Positions 21,553 to 30,460 of a stretch of 64,000 bases of DNA are shown piece after piece. The stretch is from Prochlorococcus sp. AG-355-I20 (GTDB taxonomy: Bacteria > Cyanobacteriota > Cyanobacteriia > PCC-6307 > Cyanobiaceae), in contig QCDM01000002.1 of the NCBI GenBank assembly GCA_003280895.1, forward strand, positions 1 through 64,000, written 5' to 3'. Below the pieces are notes generated by a model that was given only the letters and a program-made list of their open reading frames with translations, had not been told where the DNA came from and searched no databases. Position 1 is the stretch's first letter. Each line of letters starts with the position of its first letter. Position numbers and translations under genes: made by a program.

Positions 21553-22925
21553 TAATCTTTTTGAATTAACTCAATATTTTCTCTTTCGACTTCTTTATTT
21601 AAAGCTCTTTGCTGTTTTCCTCTCCAAAGTAAAATGAGAGGTGTGCCTTCAAAGCCTAAATTCACCCTAATTTGTTTTTCAATATATCTTCTATAAGTTA
21701 TTCCGAATAATTTAGGGTCATTTACAAAAAGAGTAAAAGTGGGAGGTTTGTTCTTTACTTGAGTACCATAATAAAGCCTACCTTGCTTGCCGCTTCTCTT
21801 CGTTGGAGGACTTTTCCAACTGATTGATTCTTTAAGTACTTCATTAACTACAGATGTTGTAACTCTTCTTCTATGTTGATTTACAGCATTAAGAGCATGC
21901 TCAAAAATATTATCAACTCTTTGACCAGTTAGAGCAGATATAAAAACCATTTTTGACCAGTGTAAAAAATAAAGTTTAGATCTAAGTTCTTTTTCTACTT
22001 GATAAATTGTTGAACTATTTTTTTCTACAAGATCCCATTTATTAACAACAATTATGCAAGCTCTGCCTTGTTCTTCTATGCGCCCAGCCAGCTTCTGGTC
22101 TTGATCAGTTACTCCATCTACAGCGTCTATAACTAGAACACAAACATCACTTCTATCTATGGATTTAAAAGCCCTATTAATACCAAAGAATTCAGTACCA
22201 TATTTAACATTTTTCTTTCTTCTAATTCCTGCAGTATCAATAATTTTCCAATGATTATCACCTTTTTTAATAAGCGTATCTATTGAATCAGTTGTCGTAC
22301 CACTAATATCACTAACTATTGCTCTTTTTTCTCCACAGATTGAATTTAACAAACTAGATTTACCAACATTAGGCCTACCTATGATTGACATCATTATCTT
22401 TTCTTCATCATCCTGGATATTATTTTCAGGAAGTTCGCCAATAACGAGATCTAAAAGATCTCCAGTACCTGAACCATGAATAGCTGAAACAGGGTTAGGT
22501 TCGCCCAATCCTAATTTCCAGAACTCTGAAGCTAGGGATATTCCTAGATTAGTCGATTCGCATTTATTAACAGCAACAATTGTTTTACAGCTCGAGTTTC
22601 TTAACCATTTTGCTATTGATAAATCACCATTAGTAACGCCTTGATTTCCATCTACCACCAGCAACGCGAGTGAAGCCTCTTCTAGAGCCAAGAAGACTTG
22701 TGTCCTTATCTCTGGGAGAAATTCACTATCATCATCAAAAACTAAACCTCCAGTATCAACTATTTGAAATTCCTTACCTCCCCATGAAGCATTTTGATAA
22801 GTTCTATCTCTTGTAACACCAGGCTTATCAAATACTATTGCATTATTACTTTGGCAAAGACGATTAACTAAGGTAGATTTCCCAACGTTAGGTCTTCCGA
22901 TAATTGCTATTGTAGGAAGAATCAA
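21552..22925 (-). CDS. der: Double-GTPase ribosome biogenesis factor Der
   Basis: Two P-loops [10 protein letters not shown] and [10 protein letters not shown], two NKxD motifs. Confidence 0.97.
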   Translation of the reverse strand: MILPTIAIIGRPNVGKSTLVNRLCQSNNAIVFDKPGVTRDRTYQNASWGGKEFQIVDTGGLVFDDDSEFLPEIRTQVFLALEEASLALLVVDGNQGVTNGDLSIAKWLRNSSCKTIVAVNKCESTNLGISLASEFWKLGLGEPNPVSAIHGSGTGDLLDLVIGELPENNIQDDEEKIMMSIIGRPNVGKSSLLNSICGEKRAIVSDISGTTTDSIDTLIKKGDNHWKIIDTAGIRRKKNVKYGTEFFGINRAFKSIDRSDVCVLVIDAVDGVTDQDQKLAGRIEEQGRACIIVVNKWDLVEKNSSTIYQVEKELRSKLYFLHWSKMVFISALTGQRVDNIFEHALNAVNQHRRRVTTSVVNEVLKESISWKSPPTKRSGKQGRLYYGTQVKNKPPTFTLFVNDPKLFGITYRRYIEKQIRVNLGFEGTPLILLWRGKQQRALNKEVERENIELIQKD

Positions 22926-22999
22926 TTCTTCACTCCAAAGAAAGTAGTATCCACTACAACTATACCTTTAAAAGAATCATTTATCTTTTTCAAAAAAAC

Positions 23000-23485
23000 T
23001 TATTTAATTTCTGGATCACCAAAATGTCCTTTAACTGGATTTGCAGGTGGGGAACAAGGACTAGGCAATAATTCACAATCTTTTGAAAAACAATCATTTT
23101 CAATCGCCCAATAAATCAACCAATTTACTGCCGTCGCTCTTCTAGTTCTTCTTGGATAGAGTTCATTAATCTTATAACCTTTGAAATTGAGAAAATTTTT
23201 TAATCCTTGTTTATAGTTTTTTGGAATTGAACGAGTCAAATGTACTGAGGCTGGTCGCTCTGAAATGATTTGAGGAGCATTTTTAAATTTTTCTGACCAA
23301 TAAGAAGGAGTTAATGCGCTGAAGGCCCAATCATTTATAGATAGTTCTTTAGTATAAAAAAGTCTTTCCCAAACCAATTCACAAACAAAAATATCACTAA
23401 CCCTATCTTCGAGAACAAGAAATAATAGATCCTTACATATTGGCCATGTAAATTGATTTTCAACTAATTTTTCTTTTTTATACAC
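23000..23485 (-). CDS. DUF1823-like cyanobacterial conserved protein
   Basis: RRTRRATAVNWLIYW, conserved context upstream of cobI; family recalled, not searched. Confidence 0.6.
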   Translation of the reverse strand: MYKKEKLVENQFTWPICKDLLFLVLEDRVSDIFVCELVWERLFYTKELSINDWAFSALTPSYWSEKFKNAPQIISERPASVHLTRSIPKNYKQGLKNFLNFKGYKINELYPRRTRRATAVNWLIYWAIENDCFSKDCELLPSPCSPPANPVKGHFGDPEIK

Positions 23486-24240
23486 TAATCGAACCTTATC
23501 AAAATCAAAGAGAAATAAGGCATAAATTCCTTTTTATATTGTGATGCATATTGAATAATTTGATCAGGCATCCCAACACTTAAAGCTATTAATGTTGTAT
23601 TGATGATATCCTCTTTTTTTAAAATTTCCCTAACTAAATTCCATCTTTTGCCAACTTTCATAATTACCAATACCGTTTTATTTGCCTTACTTTCCCTAAT
23701 TAGGGTTGTTAATTCAGATTCTGAAGAAGGGCATTCTTTGATGATCAATGTCTCGCCTTTTTTTACCAAATCAAAATCATTCAAAGCTGCTGCTGCTGAA
23801 ATAGAGGAAATACCAGGTATTGTTTTGGTAATAATTTCAGCATGATTATTTTTTATTAACCTCAAAATATTAGAAGAACTTGCAAATAGTGAAGTATCTC
23901 CAAGACAAAGTAAAACAACTGATTCGCCATTTTGTATAAATTTCACAATTTTTTCTACAGCATTAGACCATATTTCATCTGGATCAAAATCCTTCCTAGC
24001 CATTGGAAAGATGATAGGAATATTTTTTTTAAATTTGATGTACTTTTTGACTATTTCCGCAGCGAAACTCTTTTTATTATCATCTGAAATTGGGAAAACT
24101 ATAACTTTCGCTTTTTTTATTGCATCCACAGCAGCAATTGTTAAAAGCGATGGATCTCCAGGACCTACGCCAACGATGGTGAATGTTGGTAAATCAGTTT
24201 TATATCTATTAAGTAAACTGAAGAACTTGTTTATTATCAT
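23485..24240 (-). CDS. cobI: Precorrin-2 C20-methyltransferase
   Basis: VGVGPGDPSLLTIAAVDAIKKA, LCLGDTSLF, GISSISAAAA. Confidence 0.9.
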   Translation of the reverse strand: MIINKFFSLLNRYKTDLPTFTIVGVGPGDPSLLTIAAVDAIKKAKVIVFPISDDNKKSFAAEIVKKYIKFKKNIPIIFPMARKDFDPDEIWSNAVEKIVKFIQNGESVVLLCLGDTSLFASSSNILRLIKNNHAEIITKTIPGISSISAAAALNDFDLVKKGETLIIKECPSSESELTTLIRESKANKTVLVIMKVGKRWNLVREILKKEDIINTTLIALSVGMPDQIIQYASQYKKEFMPYFSLILIRFD

Positions 24241-24256
24241 TTTTATTTTATTAACT

Positions 24257-24865
24257 TTAGCTATGTACCCTTGGCAATAAAAAAGTTTCAGCTAGTATTG
24301 ATGACTCAATTTCAGACAATTCCTCTAACCTTTTGAAAGTTTGATTTTTAGAGAATTTAGTTTGCGCTAGTTTCCAGTAAACTCCAAAATGTCTTGCCTC
24401 ACTCTCAAGCAGAGACTCATAAAGGGATTTAAACGATTTATCTTCAGAATTCAGGGCAAGCAAGCTTAATCTTTCATGACTTCTTGCTTCAATAAGTCCT
24501 GCTATTAAGAAACTATCAAGCATTCTATTGGGCTCTTCCTTTCTTATATTCTTGGACAATTCAGCTCCATATGGAGGGGGTTTTAAGGACTCAAGAGAAT
24601 GTCCAAGGTCCTTTAAAAAATAAATTATTTTTTCAAAATGCTCTAATTCCTCTCTCGCTATTGGACTAAGGACTTCTGCTAGGTTTGGTTCTGATGGATA
24701 TCTAAACATCAATTGAATAGCTACTCCTGCTGCTTTTCTTTCACAATGAGCATGGTCAATAAGAATATCGATTGGATTAGATAATGCGAGTTTGATCCAC
24801 TCATCTGAGGTAAATGACGATAAATATTTAATATGAGAAGTGGGTCTTTTGAAATCGACTAGCAT
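24257..24865 (-). CDS. miaE: tRNA-(ms2io6A)-hydroxylase
   Basis: IDHAHCERKAAG, REELEHFEK, EARSHERL, SEARHFGVYW di-iron motifs. Confidence 0.9.
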   Translation of the reverse strand: MLVDFKRPTSHIKYLSSFTSDEWIKLALSNPIDILIDHAHCERKAAGVAIQLMFRYPSEPNLAEVLSPIAREELEHFEKIIYFLKDLGHSLESLKPPPYGAELSKNIRKEEPNRMLDSFLIAGLIEARSHERLSLLALNSEDKSFKSLYESLLESEARHFGVYWKLAQTKFSKNQTFKRLEELSEIESSILAETFLLPRVHS

Positions 24866-25312
24866 TTAATCTTTACTACTTAAATATCCAATGATTCCTT
24901 CAAGAGCTAAGGAATAACTAGATATACCAAATCCACTAATAATTCCTATAGCTTTATCTGTAAGAAAAGATTCTTTACGAAAATCTTCTCTACTGAAAAT
25001 ATTTGAAATATGTAACTCTACAAACGGAATTTTCGATCCAATTAAAGCATCACGAATAGAAATCGAGGTATGAGTAAAAGCGCCAGCATTGATAAGAATA
25101 CCTTGGATACTTTTTACAGACTCCTGAATTTTATCTACTATTTCTCCTTCGTGATTACTTTGAAAACATTCAAGATTAATACTCTTTTCTTGGGCAACTT
25201 TTGTTAGATCTTTTTCTATATCATGCAATGTTTTATTACCATATATTTCAGGTTCTCTAGTTCCCAATAAATTTAAATTTGGGCCATTTATCAATAAAAT
25301 ATTCATTTGCAA
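24866..25312 (-). CDS. aroQ: 3-dehydroquinate dehydratase type II
   Basis: [42 protein letters not shown]. Confidence 0.96.
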   Translation of the reverse strand: MQMNILLINGPNLNLLGTREPEIYGNKTLHDIEKDLTKVAQEKSINLECFQSNHEGEIVDKIQESVKSIQGILINAGAFTHTSISIRDALIGSKIPFVELHISNIFSREDFRKESFLTDKAIGIISGFGISSYSLALEGIIGYLSSKD

Positions 25313-25407
25313 TAAAGTCTTTCCTATTAAATGCTATCTAGAAAGAAACAAAAAAACCAAAACATTTTCACACAAAGTGACCATTAACTGATAAGTTCAA
25401 ATAGTGG

Positions 25408-25489
25408 GGGTCGGTGCCCGAGTGGTTAAAGGGGGCGGACTGTAAATCCGCTGGCTCTGCCTACGTTGGTTCAAATCCAACCCGGCCCA
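25408..25489 (+). tRNA. trnY-GTA: tRNA-Tyr (GTA)
   Basis: GGGTCGG/CCGGCCC acceptor stem, anticodon GTA in GGACTGTAAATCC, long variable arm, GGTTCAAATCC T-loop. Confidence 0.95.
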
Positions 25490-25499
25490 CTTTAGAATT

Positions 25500-25571
<72 letters not shown>

Positions 25572-25700
25572 TGAACAAGAAGTATCTCCATAACTGAGTT
25601 TATATGAATTTGAAAAAATAAAATAATTTTAAGACCACTAAATGTAAACGAACTAGAGCAGAAATTAGAGCATAATTATTTCTTAAAATAATTCACTTCG

Positions 25701-25740
25701 CTTGGTAAGGGAGAGTACCTAAGTTGAGTTCTAGGCGAGT
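25701..25740 (+). repeat. Degenerate partial copy of the tRNA-Thr 3' half
   Basis: CTTGGTAAGGGAGAG (25701-25715) is identical to tRNA-Thr 25529-25543; weaker collinear similarity continues through the T-arm (GTT..A....C..G.CGAG). Confidence 0.65.
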
Positions 25741-25814
25741 TTATAGCCCAATAAAACTAATTAATATTAAATAACATTTATATATTTTAGAATCTAAAAG
25801 TATTTTTTTAAGAA

Positions 25815-25997
25815 ATGGCATTATCGTCATACAGGATGCACAGAATATATCTTGCAGCGACCATGAATTATGGTCTTGGTTCTGATGATCCAGAAGAGTT
25901 GGCATACTACAACAAAATCAGAAAAGAGATGGATTATATGAAAAAAGAGCCAGTAAAAAAAGGGATACCTCTTAATTGGGATAACCCGAAGAAATAG
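25815..25997 (+). CDS. Small hypothetical protein (60 aa)
   Basis: ATG ORF MALSSYRMHRIYLAATMNYGLGSDDPEELAYYNKIRKEMDYM. Confidence 0.65.
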   Translation: MALSSYRMHRIYLAATMNYGLGSDDPEELAYYNKIRKEMDYMKKEPVKKGIPLNWDNPKK

Positions 25998-26001
25998 ATA
26001 C

Positions 26002-26106
26002 ATGAACCTAAATACTTTTTTATTAATTGATGGGAGTCTTATGCTTGTTGGTCTGCCCTTATTGATGTTTTTTAGAGGAAAAAAAACTAATCGAAACTAT
26101 CTATGA
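26002..26106 (+). CDS. Candidate 34-aa single-TM microprotein
   Basis: MNLNTFLLIDGSLMLVGLPLLMFFRGKKTNRNYL; not in ORF track. Confidence 0.4.
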   Translation: MNLNTFLLIDGSLMLVGLPLLMFFRGKKTNRNYL

Positions 26107-26233
26107 TTTTAACCATATTCAAATTCAATTGTTGATCCTTTATCCGTATAAGGGGGTTCCTCAAACCGTACATATTTATTAGTCGGATAGCTTGCCTGAC
26201 TAGTTAGAACGTGATTGTAGTCGTCATGAGCAA

Positions 26234-26371
26234 ATGTCTACTAAATCCACTCTAAAAGAAGATCATCAATCTGAGATTGAAGAAAGATCAGAAGAAGAAC
26301 TTCTTGAGGAAGAAATCAGGAATCAGCAAACATTGGATAGCTTTGTTGAATCTGATAAGAACTGGAGCTGA
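26234..26371 (+). CDS. Candidate 45-aa highly acidic small protein
   Basis: MSTKSTLKEDHQSEIEERSEEELLEEEIRNQQTLDSFVESDKNWS; not in ORF track. Confidence 0.5.
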   Translation: MSTKSTLKEDHQSEIEERSEEELLEEEIRNQQTLDSFVESDKNWS

Positions 26372-26398
26372 TCAAAACTTATTTATTAGGAGAAAGTT

Positions 26399-26584
26399 AT
26401 GAACTTAAAAACATCACCATTCTCAATCTTGAATAAAGAGAGTAGAGAAATTGACAATATCAAAGGAGTTTACAAGAGAAAAATTCAAGCTGAAATTGAA
26501 TCCTATAAAGATCCCGAAGATGAAGATAAGAGAGATACAATCCAAGCTCAAGATATATTGATGCTTGATAGGATCTCAATTTAG
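26399..26584 (+). CDS. Small hypothetical protein (61 aa)
   Basis: ORF with upstream AGGAGAAAG RBS-like sequence. Confidence 0.6.
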   Translation: MNLKTSPFSILNKESREIDNIKGVYKRKIQAEIESYKDPEDEDKRDTIQAQDILMLDRISI

Positions 26585-26883
26585 TTATTCTTTTTTTTCT
26601 TCTTCTTATCCTTTTTTTTCTTCTTTACCTTTTCATAAACCTCATCAGCCTTCTGTTCAATATTATCCAGCTTATTTGACAGTTCCTTTAAAGTTTCTGC
26701 TTTTCCTTCTTTAATTACTTTACTTTTTAGTTCAATATTTTTAACAGGCTTTTCTTTAATTAAGGTATCTTTTTTCTCTTCAGTTTTAATTCCAAACTTA
26801 TCTTTTATAAAATTGGCTATAAAAATAAGAACAGGTACATGGGCTAGACCACCTATTACTATTCTTGTTTCTGAATAAGCCAT
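26581..26883 (-). CDS. Hypothetical protein with N-terminal hydrophobic segment and Lys-rich tail
   Basis: ..YEKVKKKKKDKKKKKKNN C-terminus; stop overlaps the convergent ORF stop. Confidence 0.6.
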   Translation of the reverse strand: MAYSETRIVIGGLAHVPVLIFIANFIKDKFGIKTEEKKDTLIKEKPVKNIELKSKVIKEGKAETLKELSNKLDNIEQKADEVYEKVKKKKKDKKKKKKNN

Positions 26884-27024
26884 TTAATAGTTAAAAGTTC
26901 TGAGATATTTAAGCATAAATTTAATTTTTAAATTCGTTTTATTAAGCCAATAAATATTAGTATTCATTTCTTGATTCGTAGATCAAAAATCTTGCTATTA
27001 ATTGATTAGAGACTTTTTTATCAA

Positions 27025-27114
27025 ATGCCATTAGACGTATTTCTAATGAACATGTGTGTTGTAGTTATAGCTCTGCTTATTAGAAGAGAAATCAAACTTA
27101 AGAAGGCTAGATAG
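27025..27114 (+). CDS. Candidate 29-aa TM microprotein
   Basis: MPLDVFLMNMCVVVIALLIRREIKLKKAR; positive-inside tail. Confidence 0.3.
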   Translation: MPLDVFLMNMCVVVIALLIRREIKLKKAR

Positions 27115-27117
27115 ATT

Positions 27118-27237
27118 ATGAAGACACAAATTTTAAAAGAGCAATACATTCCAAATATTCATGCAATTACCCTTTTACTATTGCTTCTTTTATGTCTGTG
27201 GTTACCTCTATCACTCAGATTTCTATTAATAATTTAG
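27118..27237 (+). CDS. Candidate 39-aa TM microprotein
   Basis: MKTQILKEQYIPNIHAITLLLLLLLCLWLPLSLRFLLII. Confidence 0.35.
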   Translation: MKTQILKEQYIPNIHAITLLLLLLLCLWLPLSLRFLLII

Positions 27238-27265
27238 TCGAACTAGTTAGTAAATACCCTTATCC

Positions 27266-27700
27266 TTAAACTCTGCTATAACCAAATTTTGTTTTAAAGA
27301 TCTTATATGGAACTCCTGTTCTGTTCATGGCTTCAATAACTTTATCTCCCACAGTTCCGTAAAATTCAACAGAAAGATCAGACCCCAGTTCAGCATGAGC
27401 CTCAAGATAAATACCTAATGCTGGATTAGCTAAATGAGCTAGTAAAGCATCATCATTTTTATAAACTTCTGACCATACGAAACGAAGAGGATCATCAGGG
27501 TCTTGATCAAAAGTATGATGGAGCATTCCTGGTTCGTCAGCTTCAACAGCTTTATCTGTCTTATCTGCAATTTCTAAGTATTCTGCAACCTTATCTTCCT
27601 TAACTTTAAGTTTTGCAAGAAGTATAAATGGAGTGTCTGATCCAAAACTAGACATAAAAAAAAGACTCTTGCGAGCCTGAGTGATGGGGATTTCCATCAT
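27266..27700 (-). CDS. Antibiotic biosynthesis monooxygenase (ABM)-like dimeric alpha/beta barrel protein; start may be 27655
   Basis: DTPFILLAKLKVKEDKVAEYLEIADKTDKAVEADEPGMLHHTF..WSEVYKNDDALLAHL. Confidence 0.75.
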   Translation of the reverse strand: MMEIPITQARKSLFFMSSFGSDTPFILLAKLKVKEDKVAEYLEIADKTDKAVEADEPGMLHHTFDQDPDDPLRFVWSEVYKNDDALLAHLANPALGIYLEAHAELGSDLSVEFYGTVGDKVIEAMNRTGVPYKIFKTKFGYSRV

Positions 27701-27757
27701 GACAAATTAATTAGAAACAAACAACTCCACCAATAGTAAATTTTTATTACTTACAAA

Positions 27758-27771
27758 CACTATATGTAGTG
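27758..27771. promoter_or_regulatory. Palindrome CACTA-TATG-TAGTG upstream of the putative sRNA
   Basis: Perfect 5-bp arms; followed by extended -10-like TGCTAGGAT. Confidence 0.45.
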
Positions 27772-27780
27772 CTAGGATTT

Positions 27781-27845
27781 TAAAAAGGCCGGGTGATGGG
27801 GATTATCCTGCTTTTTGACTGGGGCGAAGATATCGCCCTTTTTTT
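27781..27845 (+). ncRNA. Putative small RNA of about 65 nt
   Basis: -10-like TGCTAGGAT upstream, GC-rich core, terminator GGGCGA-AGATA-TCGCCC-T7 (27822-27845). Confidence 0.5.
27822..27845 (+). terminator. Rho-independent terminator
   Basis: GGGCGAAGATATCGCCC followed by TTTTTTT. Confidence 0.8.
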
Positions 27846-27993
27846 ATGGGTATAATTTTCTAATAGCTTCTTGTTGTTCTTGTTTTTTTATTTCTTCAGC
27901 ATCATAAACAGGAAAAGTATTCTGATTAAGTGATGAGAAAAAAGCACTTTTTTTAAAACGTTTGAATATAGGAATCAATAATAAAAGTTTCAT
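27844..27993 (-). CDS. Candidate 49-aa small protein
   Basis: MKLLLLIPIFKRFKKSAFFSSLNQNTFPVYDAEEIKKQEQQEAIRKLYP. Confidence 0.45.
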   Translation of the reverse strand: MKLLLLIPIFKRFKKSAFFSSLNQNTFPVYDAEEIKKQEQQEAIRKLYP

Positions 27994-28060
27994 TGCTTTT
28001 ATTTGCTAAATTGCTCAAACATACTTAAATACTGCAAAGGAAACACTCCGGTTAAATTTT

Positions 28061-28270
28061 CTACTCTCTCTCTTCATCCAATACAACACCCTCTGGTAAT
28101 TTCTTAATTAACTTTGGAATAGCTTTTTTTGTTTCCTCTCTGCAAAAATTAATTCTATAAAGTAGCTTCTTTTTTTATATTCGTTTTAATTAATCCATCT
28201 TTTTCAAGCATTGATTTTAAATCAAGATTATTTCCTTTGATAAGAGCAATTAAAACAGTATCTGAAATTT
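28061..28270 (-). pseudogene. Out-of-frame continuation of the upstream secreted-protein gene (two coding-like segments in different frames)
   Basis: ISDTVLIALIKGNNLDLKSMLEKDGLIKTNIKK | KLLYRINFCREETKKAIPKLIKKLPEGVVLDEERE, frame changes at an A7 run (28170-28176 on +). Confidence 0.45.
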
Positions 28271-28495
28271 TTAAAGCTCCGCAGGTTCTTTATCTTTGTT
28301 TATTCCAAATATCCAGGTACAGGCACGAACTCCTAATGCTCTTGCAATGCAATCATCATTTCCAATTTCATTACAAGTTAATCTAAAAGACTCTTCAATT
28401 TTTTTTAGATCATATCCATTCTCACCTTCTCGAAAACCAGCTTGAGCAGAAAAAGGAAATAATAATAATATTGCAGGAAAAATTAAGCTTTTCAC
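28271..28495 (-). CDS. Small secreted Cys-containing hypothetical protein (possibly truncated)
   Basis: Signal peptide MKSLIFPAILLLFPFSAQA; three Cys in mature part. Confidence 0.55.
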   Translation of the reverse strand: MKSLIFPAILLLFPFSAQAGFREGENGYDLKKIEESFRLTCNEIGNDDCIARALGVRACTWIFGINKDKEPAEL

Positions 28496-28774
28496 TTAAA
28501 AATAACTGGATATAACCGTTGAATCGTAAATATGACCTGCACTCTCAATTAATGGTTTCACTGCAGGATCTTCAAACATAGCTATTGATTTACCTTCTTC
28601 ACCCTGCTCAATTAGAATTACATTTGTTGGATCATCTTTATTTACACCTTTGTATAAGCAAATAATTCCGCGCTCTTTATTCATTTGTATATTTTCTTCG
28701 CTGTCATAAACCGCAGCCCACTTTTCAAAAGGGACGCTAATTTTGAATGTGAAAACGGTAGTTTCAAGAGACAT
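28496..28774 (-). CDS. DUF3764-like small protein
   Basis: MSLETTVFTFKISVPFEKWAAVYDSEENIQMNKERGIICLYKG. Confidence 0.65.
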   Translation of the reverse strand: MSLETTVFTFKISVPFEKWAAVYDSEENIQMNKERGIICLYKGVNKDDPTNVILIEQGEEGKSIAMFEDPAVKPLIESAGHIYDSTVISSYF

Positions 28775-28821
28775 AATAAGAAGGAGCTAATTGCTCCCTA
28801 TTCTAGATAGAATGTCAATAA

Positions 28822-29169
28822 TTAAGAAAAAACTGGTGGATAAGGTGTTTGTCCATTCATTAATGATTTGTCAATTGGTTTACAGATATTCATCAGAGCA
28901 TCTTGTCCGAAACCTGGACCAGAGGGACCGTCTATAAACTCCTGAAACTCCTCAGCTGAAATACCCTCTTTTACTTCCCAAAAACAATATAAAGGACCAT
29001 TTTTAGTTACGGCATTTGCAGAATGGTTAAAAAATCCTTTTTCTTTATTAGCTGCTACCGCATCATCCCATCCACCACCAGGTGACATTGCCGCATAAGC
29101 TGTTTCCCACCATTTTTCAGCTTTTCCTGCCTTAAATTCATGATGAACGATATAAAAAGTGGATGCCAT
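28822..29169 (-). CDS. Conserved hypothetical protein, ABM/ferredoxin-like fold suspected
   Basis: TFYIVHHEFKAGKAEKWWETAYAAMSPGGGWDDAV..GPLYCFWEVKEGISAEEFQEFID. Confidence 0.6.
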   Translation of the reverse strand: MASTFYIVHHEFKAGKAEKWWETAYAAMSPGGGWDDAVAANKEKGFFNHSANAVTKNGPLYCFWEVKEGISAEEFQEFIDGPSGPGFGQDALMNICKPIDKSLMNGQTPYPPVFS

Positions 29170-29249
29170 AAAAATAATATTTGAGCTGATAATAAAGTTA
29201 CTTGATATAAGTAAAGAGATGATTATTTTATTTTGAATTCCTAAATAAA

Positions 29250-29270
29250 AAGGGGGCTAAAAGCCCCTAG
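29250..29270 (-). terminator. Rho-independent terminator downstream of the 29300-29653 gene
   Basis: On - strand GGGGCTTTTAGCCCCCTTTTT. Confidence 0.75.
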
Positions 29271-29299
29271 CGATCGACTGTCAATATATACAATCTAAA

Positions 29300-29653
29300 T
29301 CAGAATCCAGATATTGCTTCATAGAAATCAGCGTCTGGCAGTATTTCCTTCAAGGGTTCAATCTCCTTGGGAGGGCCTTGGACCTGGACAGTAATATCTG
29401 ACACTTCAAAAAGCTTGGGAATCATATGTCCCATATTTTTGAGATGAAATAAAGCGGCGGCACCATCTTTATATGCCTCTCTTACATAAGCCTTATCTGA
29501 ACCGCATGTAGTGATATTAAAAAAAAGGCAGTCAGGTTCATTAGCTTTTGTCAGTACCAAAATTTCTTCTAAAAGAGCTATGCACTGGTCCATCTTCCCA
29601 TCCTTGATTGTGAAGTGGGGATGGATAGAAACCATGGTTGTATCTAGAGACAT
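29300..29653 (-). CDS. ABM-like dimeric alpha/beta barrel protein
   Basis: SIHPHFTIKDGKMDQCIALLEEILVLTKANEPDCLFFN..REAYKDGAAALFHLKN. Confidence 0.7.
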   Translation of the reverse strand: MSLDTTMVSIHPHFTIKDGKMDQCIALLEEILVLTKANEPDCLFFNITTCGSDKAYVREAYKDGAAALFHLKNMGHMIPKLFEVSDITVQVQGPPKEIEPLKEILPDADFYEAISGF

Positions 29654-29787
29654 TAATTTATAAATATTTCTCCTATCTTTCTAGCAACTAATCTTTATGA
29701 AAAAGTTAAAAATATGGATTATCTAAAAATTAAGAATGTTAATTTGGTATCGCATGTACCGTTTATATGTTTTTTGAAAGCTATTAA

Positions 29788-29976
29788 TTGGATATGAGTT
29801 ATTTTGCTGAGCCAAACCATATTGAATATGATGCATGGTTCGATGAAAACATCGACCCAATGGATCTTGTTAATTACTCAGATGAAAAGGAGTTCAGTGA
29901 TTCGGTACACTTTAAGTTTCATAAGATGTCCACTAGAAATTTAACGATTGGTTCTTCTGATAATTTTCACTGGTAA
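29788..29976 (+). CDS. Small acidic hypothetical protein
   Basis: TTG (29788) or ATG (29794) start ORF, 60-62 aa. Confidence 0.5.
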   Translation: MDMSYFAEPNHIEYDAWFDENIDPMDLVNYSDEKEFSDSVHFKFHKMSTRNLTIGSSDNFHW

Positions 29977-30012
29977 GTAAAAGTTTTTTCACTCCATATA
30001 TATTTATGAATC

Positions 30013-30390
30013 TTACGCAGAATATGTTCCATCACTTTCTCTTCTTGCCTTAGCTAATACAATTTCATCTACAACTTTTTCAATCATGTAAGCACTTTTT
30101 TTACCAAAACATTTTTCTTTTTTAATACTTTCAAAATCATTTGGGATTAAATCATTATGTTTACAACAGTCGCATTTAATATCAATTTTCTTACCTCTGA
30201 AAACCTCCAAAGCTCTAGAAAAAATCCATTGCTGAACTGAAATACTTTCCCAACCATCAAAATTCGACCATTCATCAAAATCCCTATTAAGGATGCCTTT
30301 TAATCCATCAGCCTGATTTACATATACTAAGTATGAATCTTTTCTTGGTTCATCATTAATACCAATTGTATTGACAGAATTTTGATTCAT
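30013..30390 (-). CDS. Hypothetical protein with CDCC cysteine cluster
   Basis: 125-aa ORF, KKIDIKCDCCKHND. Confidence 0.65.
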   Translation of the reverse strand: MNQNSVNTIGINDEPRKDSYLVYVNQADGLKGILNRDFDEWSNFDGWESISVQQWIFSRALEVFRGKKIDIKCDCCKHNDLIPNDFESIKKEKCFGKKSAYMIEKVVDEIVLAKARRESDGTYSA

Positions 30391-30460
30391 TAAATATAGA
30401 TTGATTGAGTAGCCTTATAAATCTAGAGGATAATTTCAAAAATATAAACAAAAAAATGTC

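Noticed and set aside
26581-26883. Toxin-antitoxin pair with the convergent 61-aa ORF
   Set aside because: Genes are convergent rather than co-transcribed and neither resembles a known toxin or antitoxin.
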